DNA of 5,800 nt from Nitrosopumilales archaeon (GTDB lineage Archaea > Thermoproteota > Nitrososphaeria > Nitrososphaerales > Nitrosopumilaceae), in assembly GCA_025350175.1 (NCBI GenBank), contig JANXYF010000211.1, positions 1 to 5,800 on the forward strand, read 5' to 3'. A program made the translations under genes and the position numbers. Below, piece by piece: positions 1 to 5,327 of this stretch. Each line of letters opens with the position of its first letter. Within the stretch, counting starts at the first letter, position 1. Under the pieces are notes generated by a model that ran no database searches, was not told where the DNA came from, and saw only the letters and a program-made list of their open reading frames with translations.

Positions 1-2
1 CA

Positions 3-491
3 TCTGTGATTAACGTTATAGTTGAAATTCCAAAAGGTTCTCAGAATAAATACGAATATGATAAAAAAAGAGGTATCATAAAACTTGACAGAGTGTTATT
101 TTCTCCATTTTTCTATCCTGGAGAATATGGCATAATTCCACAAACATATGCAGAAGATGGTGACCCAATGGATGCACTTGTTCTTGTTACCAATCATACC
201 TATCCTGGAGTTCTAATCGAGGCACGCCCAATTGGAATGCTTCGAATGAAAGATGGTGGTGAGATGGATAACAAGATTTTGTGTGTAGCAAAAGATGACA
301 TTAGATATGAAAATCTAAAAGATATTACTGACCTTGACAAACATTATCTCAAGGAAATAGGCCACTTTTTTGAAGTGTACAAGCATCTTGAGGGGAAGAA
401 AGTTGAGGTACTTGGATGGAAAAATGCCGCAAGCGCAAAGAAGGAAGTGCTTGCTGGAATAAAGTCATACCAAAAGAAGTTCAAAAAGTAA
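3..491 (+). CDS. ppa: Inorganic pyrophosphatase, family I (5' end missing)
   Basis: Soluble cytoplasmic family I pyrophosphatase, which hydrolyses PPi to two phosphates and so drives biosynthetic reactions that release PPi. Numbering from the GTG at 6, the family residues are in order: Glu7, Lys15 and Glu17 (in KYE), Arg29, Tyr37 and Tyr41, the metal-binding DGDPMD at 51-56, Asp83, Asp88 and Lys90, and Tyr125-Lys126 in the HFFEVYK block. The alignment with the roughly 175-residue E. coli enzyme leaves about 13-15 residues missing in front of Glu7. The reading frame is open to the window edge, so the GTG at 6 is probably an internal Val and the true start lies upstream. The C-terminus is complete. 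No fault is visible in the catalytic set. One variation is Gly84 where the E. coli enzyme has Glu98 next to the metal-binding Asp. Function is very secure; only the start is unknown. Confidence 0.96.
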   Translation, partial: SVINVIVEIPKGSQNKYEYDKKRGIIKLDRVLFSPFFYPGEYGIIPQTYAEDGDPMDALVLVTNHTYPGVLIEARPIGMLRMKDGGEMDNKILCVAKDDIRYENLKDITDLDKHYLKEIGHFFEVYKHLEGKKVEVLGWKNAASAKKEVLAGIKSYQKKFKK

Positions 492-515
492 TCCGATAGA
501 TTTAGTTCTCTGATA

Positions 516-526
516 AAAAATTTACA
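516..526 (+). promoter_or_regulatory. Possible TATA box of the peroxiredoxin gene
   Basis: An AAAAATTTACA stretch lies about 35 bases before the ATG at 556. With the usual archaeal TATA-to-start spacing of about 25-27 bases it predicts a transcript with a leader of only a few bases. No Shine-Dalgarno sequence precedes the ATG. The box is a weak match. Confidence 0.35.
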
Positions 527-555
527 ACAGAAATGGTATTAACCTGTATTTGTAG

Positions 556-1020
556 ATGAGTAGTATGAACGAAGGTGACATGGCCCCTGATTTTGAACTT
601 GTCTCAAATGAGGGTAATGCAGTAAAACTAAGTTCGTTTAAAGGAAAAAAGAATGTAGTATTATGTTTCTATCCGAAAAACCATCTTTTTGCATGTCCAT
701 CTAAAAAGGTATTTCAAATGGCCGAGGCCATAATAGAATCATACCCAAAGATAAAAGAGCATGCAGAACTCTTTGCAATATCTGTAGATACAGTTCAAGA
801 TCAAAATAAATTTGTCGAAGAATATCATGTCCCATATCTTCATCTAAGTGATACTCAAAAGATCGCTTGCAAGGCATATGCTGGGCTAAATATTGCAGGA
901 CTTGCAAAAAGATCTACTTTCATTATAGACCGAGATGGTACGATTTCAAAAATTTTCAGAGATATCAGTCCTGAAAAACACGGCCAGGAAATAATTTCGT
1001 CATTACAGAATTTAAAATAA
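556..1020 (+). CDS. Peroxiredoxin (AhpC/TSA, BCP/PrxQ-like) with altered active-site motif
   Basis: A 154-residue thioredoxin-fold peroxiredoxin, expected to reduce hydrogen peroxide or organic peroxides in the cytoplasm. The N-terminal GDMAPDFEL is the typical first strand. The block FYPKNHLFACP at 38-48 is the active-site loop with the peroxidatic Cys47. Arg119 in RSTFIID is the conserved active-site Arg. Other cysteines are Cys37 and Cys105; Cys105 is a possible resolving residue, but this is a guess. Length matches the BCP/PrxQ class. The oddity is the PxxxTxxC motif: the Thr is Leu44, and the residues after the Cys (PSKK) differ from the common PTE or TTE. Thr normally helps bind and activate the peroxide, so activity may be altered. 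Start: the ATG at 556 is used because it is close behind a possible TATA box; an in-frame ATG at 565 is the alternative. The gene stands alone between its neighbours. Confidence 0.9.
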   Translation: MSSMNEGDMAPDFELVSNEGNAVKLSSFKGKKNVVLCFYPKNHLFACPSKKVFQMAEAIIESYPKIKEHAELFAISVDTVQDQNKFVEEYHVPYLHLSDTQKIACKAYAGLNIAGLAKRSTFIIDRDGTISKIFRDISPEKHGQEIISSLQNLK

Positions 1021-1040
1021 TTGGATTTTATCAATTCAAT

Positions 1041-1051
1041 ATATTTTTAAA
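1041..1051 (+). promoter_or_regulatory. TATA box of the arginine decarboxylase gene
   Basis: ATATTTTTAAA is centred about 27 bases before the ATG at 1074, so transcription would begin at or within 1-2 bases of the start codon (leaderless mRNA). This spacing supports the chosen start. Confidence 0.55.
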
Positions 1052-1073
1052 GATGTGAGTTAAGACTTGATTT

Positions 1074-1625
1074 ATGCTAGATTTAGTCGCAAAAAAAATA
1101 TTCCTTACTAAAGGTAAGGGTGTACATCCAGATAGACTAACAAGTTTTGAATACGCATTAAGGGATGCAGGAATAGCAGGAACTAATTTAGTTTTAATAT
1201 CTAGTATATTTCCACCAGGTTGCAAACTGATCTCAAAAGCTGAAGGCTTGAAACTGATACGACCTGGTAGTGTGACATTTGCAATTTATTCAAGACAGGA
1301 GAGTAACGAGCCACATAGATTGATGGCAGCTTCTGTAGGTATAGCGGAACCTAAAGACAAGACAAAATATGGTTATCTCTCAGAATACATCTCATTTGGA
1401 GAGACTGAAAAAGAAGCTGGTGATTACGCCGAAGATATAGCTGCACAAATGCTTGCATCCTCACTTGGAATATCTTTTGATGTAAACAAGAGCTGGGATG
1501 AGAAAAGACAGCAGTGGAAGATATCTGGACAGATATACAAGACTAGAAACATCACCCAGAGTGCTGTAGGTGATGTAAAAGGTCATTGGACCACGGTATT
1601 TACCGCCGCAGTATTGATTCTCTAA
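1074..1625 (+). CDS. pdaD: Pyruvoyl-dependent arginine decarboxylase
   Basis: Proenzyme of 183 residues that removes CO2 from arginine to give agmatine, the first step of archaeal polyamine synthesis and also the source of agmatine for agmatidine in tRNA-Ile2. The enzyme uses a pyruvoyl group made by self-cleavage in place of PLP. The cleavage site is Ser43-Ser44 in LISSIFPPG, giving a beta chain of 43 residues and an alpha chain that starts with the pyruvoyl formed from Ser44. Further family features are the LTSFEYALRDAGI helix (22-34), NLVLISS, the NEPHRLMAASVG block (78-89) and Glu104 in GYLSEY, equivalent to the proton-donor Glu of the Methanocaldococcus jannaschii enzyme. It is longer than that 165-residue protein and resembles the Methanosarcina-type sequences. 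The ATG fits the TATA box upstream. It converges on the minus-strand gene with a 4-base gap. A polyamine-using deoxyhypusine synthase family gene lies 3.7 kb away in the same window. Confidence 0.95.
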   Translation: MLDLVAKKIFLTKGKGVHPDRLTSFEYALRDAGIAGTNLVLISSIFPPGCKLISKAEGLKLIRPGSVTFAIYSRQESNEPHRLMAASVGIAEPKDKTKYGYLSEYISFGETEKEAGDYAEDIAAQMLASSLGISFDVNKSWDEKRQQWKISGQIYKTRNITQSAVGDVKGHWTTVFTAAVLIL

Positions 1626-1640
1626 ATTTTTATCTTCTTT
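1626..1640 (+). terminator. Probable T-tract terminator of pdaD
   Basis: Directly after the pdaD stop the plus strand reads ATTTTTATCTTCTTT, a T-rich run of the kind that ends archaeal transcription without a hairpin. It overlaps the last codons (Lys-Arg-Arg and stop) of the convergent minus-strand gene, so that coding sequence doubles as the pdaD terminator region. This is an inference from composition. Confidence 0.4.
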
Positions 1641-2823
1641 TCATGAATATGTATACAGCAGCTGCACCTGCTGCAACTATGCCGATCAGAGCATAAGTGG
1701 AATAATCATTGGACGATTTTGCAGGGGGCGTTGTAGTTGTTATTGTTGAATTGATTTGTGTGGGCTGACTCTGTAATGAGCCACTGCCTAATGCCAATAA
1801 AGATTGGTCACTTGTAATCGACGTTGTTTTTCCAAATAGGTATATCGCATTAACTTTCTGTCCTGATTCTGGGTCAATAACCCAGCCCTCTTTAGTTAGG
1901 TCTGATGGAAACTTTTGACCATCTTTTATTGTAGTTGGGGCTAAATTCCCACCATGATCTGTTACTGCGATATTATTGTTAGATATTGCAGTGACTTCTA
2001 GAATGGAGTTCAAAGGAAAGAATCCTACACTATAATAATTTGATCTTTCAAGTTTGTCAATTCCTAACAACTCTAGTGGTTTGACTGTAGTTACATTACC
2101 TTTGATTGGAATATGTTTTGAGACTTGTAATTGATAAAGCGGTGATCCTTGTCCAGGAGTTATTGCAAACGTAACTGAAGAATTAGAATCTTGAGCCATC
2201 TTACTTGCGGCATCAAAAAATCCTCCGTCATCACGAATTTGTTTTGGTATTAGAATGGCAGATAATCCATCAAAAAGATAAGAAGAATCTGGTCGTGACA
2301 TTGTATATACAACTGATATGGTTCTATTTCCTGATACAATTCCTGTTGTACCAAGAGCGCTATTGAGTTCTCCCTTTGGGTTGACATATACCAGCCAAAA
2401 TTTTGCATCTGTTGCAAATGCTTTGTTTATGCTGTCAATCAACCCATCTCCCACTTGCCTGGCATTTGTTTGAATTGTTGTAATGTTGTAAGTCTCAATG
2501 AGCGACGGGGAAACTATGTTAATTATGATACATCCTTGGTCTTTCGTAACTCCTATGACACACGTGTCTGCATTTGTTATTGCTACAGAAGTTACATTTG
2601 CTGTATTTGCAAGTTTTTCACTAAGATCTGTTGGAACTCTCATCTCCACCGGGCTTGTAGATGCCAAAGTGATAAATGCAGTAGTCTGATTCTGCACTTT
2701 TTCATCAACTAGTATGTTGGCTGTTTCACGATACGATGCAAGTTGTGGCTGTTGTGCATAAACTGAAACAAATGAAGTAAGTAATACTGAGAAAATTAAT
2801 GATAATGAAAGTAGATTTTTCAT
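1630..2823 (-). CDS. Secreted, C-terminally membrane-anchored protein of unknown function
   Basis: I do not recognise the family. The 397-residue product has a clear Sec signal peptide (Lys2, a hydrophobic core to about 21, likely cut after Tyr22-Ala23 before QQPQ), a long extracellular part, a Ser/Thr/Pro-rich linker (about 358-371), one transmembrane helix (about 377-393) and a Lys-Arg-Arg end in the cytoplasm. The topology is therefore an outward-facing protein held by its C-terminus in the cell membrane, beneath or through the S-layer. Seven N-glycosylation sequons occur at Asn45, 76, 113, 166, 214, 243 and 358. Only two cysteines are present (88 and 98), both in the extracellular part and ten residues apart, so a disulfide is plausible. 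No catalytic motif stands out. The ATG at 2823 lies just after a TATA-like sequence. The gene follows the 58-residue Cys/His protein by 32 bases on the same strand, but its own box suggests separate transcription. Confidence 0.9.
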   Translation of the reverse strand: MKNLLSLSLIFSVLLTSFVSVYAQQPQLASYRETANILVDEKVQNQTTAFITLASTSPVEMRVPTDLSEKLANTANVTSVAITNADTCVIGVTKDQGCIIINIVSPSLIETYNITTIQTNARQVGDGLIDSINKAFATDAKFWLVYVNPKGELNSALGTTGIVSGNRTISVVYTMSRPDSSYLFDGLSAILIPKQIRDDGGFFDAASKMAQDSNSSVTFAITPGQGSPLYQLQVSKHIPIKGNVTTVKPLELLGIDKLERSNYYSVGFFPLNSILEVTAISNNNIAVTDHGGNLAPTTIKDGQKFPSDLTKEGWVIDPESGQKVNAIYLFGKTTSITSDQSLLALGSGSLQSQPTQINSTITTTTPPAKSSNDYSTYALIGIVAAGAAAVYIFMKRR

Positions 2824-2846
2824 TTAATGCAATTTTTAAAACCGAA

Positions 2847-2858
2847 CTATTAAGTTTA
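2847..2858 (-). promoter_or_regulatory. Possible TATA box of the secreted protein gene
   Basis: On the minus strand this reads TAAACTTAATAG, centred about 29 bases before the ATG at 2823, which predicts a leader of about 3-5 bases. It overlaps the stop codon of the upstream small gene (2856-2858). A second AT-rich block at 2833-2841 is too close to the ATG for the usual spacing. Confidence 0.35.
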
Positions 2859-3032
2859 CCCTCTTAGTTTTTCTATCTTTATTGCAAACCTCTGAAACGG
2901 TTCTTCTTTGTAATGGTACTTGCAGACAAGCATAGTCTGTCGTGGATCAGGCCCACAATCATAAGTAATCAAGTACTCTGCTTCTCTATTACAACATCTA
3001 AGGTATTTCACTCGTGCAGTAATAGTTCTCAT
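2856..3032 (-). CDS. Small Cys/His-rich protein, probable zinc-binding (58 aa)
   Basis: An ATG-to-TAA reading frame of 58 codons that fills most of the space between the secreted protein gene and the peptidase. The product is basic and contains Cys13, Cys14, Cys26 and the pair Cys37-x2-His40. This spacing suggests a small zinc-binding fold, with Cys13 or Cys14, Cys26, Cys37 and His40 as candidate ligands. Aromatic and hydrophobic residues alternate between the pairs (for example Tyr20-Leu-Ile-Thr-Tyr), and a basic/hydrophobic tail with LVCKYHYK and IKIEKL follows, as in a folded domain. There is no signal peptide or membrane segment, so it is cytoplasmic, possibly binding nucleic acid or a protein partner. 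Codon use is like its neighbours. No relative is recognised by name. Support: good Cys/His pattern, an open frame that fits the gap, and AT-rich sequence in front of the start. The function is not known. Confidence 0.72.
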   Translation of the reverse strand: MRTITARVKYLRCCNREAEYLITYDCGPDPRQTMLVCKYHYKEEPFQRFAIKIEKLRG

Positions 3033-3063
3033 AAAATAAAATAGTTCCCGATCTAAACTCTAG

Positions 3064-3073
3064 GTTTAAATTA
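3064..3073 (-). promoter_or_regulatory. AT-rich element, possible promoter of the 58-aa gene
   Basis: GTTTAAATTA on the plus strand (TAATTTAAAC on the minus strand) lies 32-41 bases before the ATG at 3032, compatible with a leader of about 10 bases. A second candidate, GAGTTTAGAT (minus strand, 3051-3060), would fit a leaderless start. The same AT-rich block could instead serve plus-strand transcription into the GC-rich hairpin region to its right. Confidence 0.3.
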
Positions 3074-3078
3074 TAATG

Positions 3079-3121
3079 TGTTCATAGTGTCCTTGACATC
3101 GGTTCAAACCGTAGGGGAACA
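3079..3121 (+). other. Second foldable element, left of the main stem-loop
   Basis: TGTTC (3079-3083) pairs with GAACA (3117-3121), CCT (3091-3093) with AGG (3113-3115), and CGGT (3100-3103) with ACCG (3108-3111) around a TCAA loop. Together with the stem-loop at 3124-3155 it makes a two-armed structure with only two bases between the arms. Each helix is short, and the inner loop is uneven (six bases against one), so the fold is only suggestive. Confidence 0.3.
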
Positions 3122-3123
3122 TT

Positions 3124-3155
3124 GCCTGGCAGTTGGGGGCGCTTGACTGCCAGGC
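3124..3155. repeat. Strong GC-rich stem-loop after the peptidase gene
   Basis: A perfect 9-bp inverted repeat, GCCTGGCAG (3124-3132) and CTGCCAGGC (3147-3155), with a 14-base centre. The stem grows inward: T3133-A3146, then U·G, G·U and G·U wobbles, then G3137-C3142, closing a GGCG tetraloop. The wobble pairs exist only if the plus strand is transcribed; on the minus strand they become C/A mismatches. The stem ends 3 bases beyond the pepF stop codon (3159-3161), in its 3' flank. The surrounding 63 bases (3095-3157) are 39 G or C by hand count, far above the AT-rich background. It could be a structured RNA, part of the peptidase 3' end or a repeat element. There is no T-run directly after it. 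Confidence 0.85.
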
Positions 3156-3158
3156 GCT

Positions 3159-4931
3159 TTAATTAATTACCTTTCCAAGTCTATCTGTTTGATTTTTGAT
3201 ATATTCAAAACCTTCTTGCCAGAAACTTTCTGATGTTATATCGATTCCATATTCCTTGAGAAGATCTTCTGGTTTTTTTGATCCGCCTGCAGCTAAAATA
3301 TCTACATATGTGGAGGCAAATTCTCTTCCCTCTTTTCTGTATCTTTGGTATAATGACAAAGAGAGCAGATTTCCAAAAGAGTAGGAATAACAGTAAAATG
3401 GTGAATGGTAAAAGTGAGGAATGCATGTCCATTCTGTTCCAAAGTCTGGAGTAATGTCCACCGAGTTACCAAATTGATCTTTTAGAGTCTTCATGTATTC
3501 TGATGTTATGTCTTGGACCATTGCTCCATTGCCAATCTTTTCATGTGCTGCTATCTCAAATAGTGTAAAGTATGCTTGTCGTCCTACTGTTGCATACAAG
3601 TCATCCAAGTGTTCTAGAAGATTGGATTGTTGTTCCTCCTCTGATATCTGATCAAGAATTTTGTTAAACAATAACATTTCAGAAAATGTAGAGGCTGTCT
3701 CAGCTAGTGGCAGGGGTGCTTCGGCTATGAATATTGATTTGTTAGATGCTGCAACACTGTGGATTGCATGACCAATCTCGTGAGCCAGAGTAAAAACATC
3801 ATTGGTTCTTCCTTTGAAATTTACCATGACATATGGTGTTATCTTTGGAGATATAGTACTACAAAAAGCACCACTTCTCTTTCCTGGCCTTATGGTGGAA
3901 TCTACATGTCTTTGAACAAATACTCTCTTGGCATACTCACTTAGCTGTGGACTGAAATCCTTTAGAGTCTCAAGAACCAGTTTTACTGCTTTATCATAGC
4001 TGTATCTTTTTTCTTCCTTTTTCTGAATTGGTGCATAAATATCATATCTACGTAATTTTTTCATTTTTAAGATACGCGCCTTTTGCAAAAAGAACCTTCG
4101 AAATACATCCGAGTTTTTCTTACAAACAGAAAGAAGTGAGTTTACTGTCTTGTCATCTACATCATTTCCAATGTTTCTAACTGATATCGGCGATGCATAT
4201 CCTCGTATCTGAATACACTCATCTTTCCAGTTTGAAACTATGTTCTGATAAATTTCCCCCAGTACTCCCTTGTTTTTGTCAAATTCTGATAACAGCGCCT
4301 TGTATGCAATCTCTCTTGTTCTTGGTTTTGGATTTCGAATTAGAACTGATAATTCCTCTCTATTGTATTTCTTGGTCTTACCATCTATCTTTGCCTCGAA
4401 CACAAACGCATTTGTTATTTTATCATAGATCTTGACAAGAGCCGAGTGACCTGTGACATCTAATGTGTTAATTATTCTCTCTTCTGGCTCAGTAAGGGAA
4501 TATTTTGCAAGTAATCTCTTGTATCGTAAAAATTCATGTAACTCTCCTGCCGATTTCATCAACCTTTGAGCGTTTTTTTCATCGAGTTGTTTCTTCCACC
4601 ATTGGTCAAAAAATAAAGTCTGATTCTCTAATTGTGCTCCAAACTTTCGCATCTTTGAAAGCAACGCAGTGGCCTTGTCTGACTGGGTATCTGATGAGTA
4701 CTCTAAGGACGCATATCCTGAGACACTGCTAAAGTCCTCTGTTATCTTTTCCAAAGTATGCAGCATTGAAAGGAATTTTTTCTCAGATAATGCAGGTTTA
4801 AGAATTTTCTTGTTCTTTTCAAAATTTTTAACGGCTAACTGTATAGCACTGAGACGCTTGGTAAACTGGGGAGAATCTGGATTTTTTACAAGTTCGCTTA
4901 AATCCCATTTTTCCTCCTTGAAAACTTGCAT
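3159..4931 (-). CDS. pepF: Oligoendopeptidase F (M3B metallopeptidase)
   Basis: A cytoplasmic zinc metallopeptidase of 590 residues that cuts short peptides, usually as part of peptide recycling. Numbering from the ATG at 4931, the zinc site is HEIGH at 384-388 (in TLAHEIGHAIH) with Glu385 catalytic, and the third ligand is Glu411 in LAETASTFSE. Near the C-terminus the block IPHFYHSPFYCYSYSFG (about 504-520) carries the His and Tyr residues that hold substrate and transition state in M3 enzymes. The helical N-terminal half fits the M3 N-terminal domain. Length is normal for PepF (about 590-610), and no signal peptide is present. A TTG at 4940 is in frame three codons upstream, but the TATA-like box at 4954-4964 places the transcript start almost exactly on the ATG at 4931, so the ATG is preferred. 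The gene is divergent from the C2H2 microprotein gene. Confidence 0.95.
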   Translation of the reverse strand: MQVFKEEKWDLSELVKNPDSPQFTKRLSAIQLAVKNFEKNKKILKPALSEKKFLSMLHTLEKITEDFSSVSGYASLEYSSDTQSDKATALLSKMRKFGAQLENQTLFFDQWWKKQLDEKNAQRLMKSAGELHEFLRYKRLLAKYSLTEPEERIINTLDVTGHSALVKIYDKITNAFVFEAKIDGKTKKYNREELSVLIRNPKPRTREIAYKALLSEFDKNKGVLGEIYQNIVSNWKDECIQIRGYASPISVRNIGNDVDDKTVNSLLSVCKKNSDVFRRFFLQKARILKMKKLRRYDIYAPIQKKEEKRYSYDKAVKLVLETLKDFSPQLSEYAKRVFVQRHVDSTIRPGKRSGAFCSTISPKITPYVMVNFKGRTNDVFTLAHEIGHAIHSVAASNKSIFIAEAPLPLAETASTFSEMLLFNKILDQISEEEQQSNLLEHLDDLYATVGRQAYFTLFEIAAHEKIGNGAMVQDITSEYMKTLKDQFGNSVDITPDFGTEWTCIPHFYHSPFYCYSYSFGNLLSLSLYQRYRKEGREFASTYVDILAAGGSKKPEDLLKEYGIDITSESFWQEGFEYIKNQTDRLGKVIN

Positions 4932-4953
4932 CTGCTTCAAAATTGGGTTTCTT

Positions 4954-4964
4954 CTTAAAATACT
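4954..4964 (-). promoter_or_regulatory. TATA box of the peptidase gene
   Basis: On the minus strand AGTATTTTAAG is centred about 27 bases before the ATG at 4931. It supports a leaderless mRNA starting at this ATG and speaks against the in-frame TTG at 4940, which would be only about 18 bases from the box. Confidence 0.5.
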
Positions 4965-5042
4965 ATGTGGAAAGTAAGACCGTCTTTACTCTGTTTTACA
5001 ATCTTTGATTATGTTGGTGTAATTCATTGGATTTTTTCCAAA

Positions 5043-5075
5043 ATGATTTGGGTCATTATCAAATGAACAAATCAT
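5043..5075. promoter_or_regulatory. Nested palindrome, candidate operator
   Basis: ATGATTTG (5043-5050) is the exact inverse of CAAATCAT (5068-5075). Inside it TCATT (5053-5057) is the inverse of AATGA (5062-5066) around ATCA. The motif CAAAT(C/G)A therefore occurs three times: once inverted at 5044-5050 and twice direct at 5060-5066 and 5068-5074. The element lies 9 bases before the TATA box of the zinc-finger gene and about 80 bases upstream of the peptidase box, in a shared divergent promoter region. A regulator binding here could control either gene. The sequence is AT-rich, so some symmetry is expected by chance. Confidence 0.45.
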
Positions 5076-5083
5076 GCACACGT

Positions 5084-5093
5084 CTTAAATATT
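5084..5093 (+). promoter_or_regulatory. TATA box of the C2H2 microprotein gene
   Basis: CTTAAATATT is centred about 26 bases before the ATG at 5114, predicting transcription from the start codon itself. This is independent support that the short frame is a real gene. Confidence 0.55.
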
Positions 5094-5113
5094 AAAAATA
5101 CGTTATAGATTGC

Positions 5114-5233
5114 ATGAGCATGACAGCATGGCATTGTTACAGATGTAATCTGACTTTCAAAGAAAAGTCTCATGTTGTTATGCATAAAGAAATCTCTCGA
5201 CATGACACAAGAGAAGTAGAACTTCCTCAATAG
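5114..5233 (+). CDS. Single C2H2 zinc-finger microprotein (39 aa)
   Basis: A 39-residue product that is almost nothing but one classical zinc finger. The pattern is Cys8-x2-Cys11-x3-Phe15-x5-Val21-x2-His24-x5-His30, i.e. C-x2-C-x12-H-x5-H with the hydrophobic core positions filled (Val in place of the usual Leu). A Trp precedes the first Cys and a short acidic/polar tail follows. Classical fingers of this type bind DNA or proteins; a single finger usually needs a partner or a basic extension for strong DNA binding, so a protein-interaction or regulatory role is possible. The gene has a well-placed TATA box (5084-5093), a second in-frame ATG at 5120, and a hairpin plus T-tract at its stop, so it is a self-contained transcription unit. 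It is divergent from the peptidase gene and is preceded by a nested palindrome. Such tiny finger proteins are common in archaea; the exact role is unknown. Confidence 0.85.
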   Translation: MSMTAWHCYRCNLTFKEKSHVVMHKEISRHDTREVELPQ

Positions 5234-5250
5234 GTTCTACTTTTTATTTT
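5214..5250 (+). terminator. Hairpin plus T-tract terminator of the microprotein gene
   Basis: AAGTAGAAC (5214-5222) pairs perfectly with GTTCTACTT (5234-5242) around an 11-base loop that contains the stop codon (5231-5233). The T-rich run TTTTTATTTT (5241-5250) overlaps and follows the right arm. The layout is like an intrinsic terminator. In archaea the T-tract itself is the main signal, and the stem may also protect the 3' end of the mRNA. Confidence 0.65.
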
Positions 5251-5294
5251 TGCACCGAGTTTTATCTGGAATAACTGTTGTAAATTCTTGCAAG

Positions 5295-5304
5295 TATTTA
5301 TTTA
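5295..5304 (+). promoter_or_regulatory. TATA box of the deoxyhypusine synthase gene
   Basis: TATTTATTTA is centred about 28 bases before the GTG at 5328, predicting a transcript that begins within a few bases of the start codon. No Shine-Dalgarno sequence is present. It follows the terminator of the zinc-finger gene by 45 bases, so the two genes appear to be separate units. Confidence 0.55.
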
Positions 5305-5327
5305 CCCCAAAAATTAGTTAGTCGTTC

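Noticed and set aside
6..8. GTG as the start codon of the pyrophosphatase
   Set aside because: The frame is open to the window edge, and family alignment needs about 13-15 more residues before it; it is most likely an internal Val.
1031..1225. 64-residue minus-strand frame over the pdaD start
   Set aside because: Shadow of the well-supported decarboxylase gene; no conserved motif or promoter.
2455..2712. Cys-rich 85-residue plus-strand frame opposite the secreted protein gene
   Set aside because: The many Cys and Tyr come from the reverse of Thr/Ala/Ile codons; the minus-strand frame has a signal peptide and membrane anchor and is the real gene.
3101..3110. GGTTCAAACC resembling a tRNA T-arm
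   Set aside because: The flanking bases do not form a 5-bp T-stem around TTCAAAC, and no acceptor, D or anticodon arms can be built around it.
3078..3146. Short plus-strand GTG frame ending at TGA 3144-3146
   Set aside because: About 20 codons, no recognisable product, and the position is explained better by the structured element.
3066..3158. In-frame open stretch of 31 codons after the pepF stop on the minus strand, including an 18-residue ATG frame at 3066-3122
   Set aside because: The region is GC-rich, so few stop codons are expected, and it overlaps the strong stem-loop; no domain, promoter or start context supports translation or stop read-through.
3124..3161. Main stem-loop as a classical intrinsic terminator
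   Set aside because: Neither side has a proper T-run: the plus strand continues with CTTTAATTAATTA and the minus strand with AATGTTCCCC; a role in the mRNA 3' end is still possible.
4938..4940. TTG as the start codon of pepF
   Set aside because: It lies only about 18 bases from the TATA-like box, while the ATG three codons on has ideal spacing.
4669..4977. 102-residue plus-strand frame opposite the 5' part of pepF
   Set aside because: Antisense shadow of a clearly conserved peptidase; it is Phe/Cys/Ser-rich, as expected from reversed codons.
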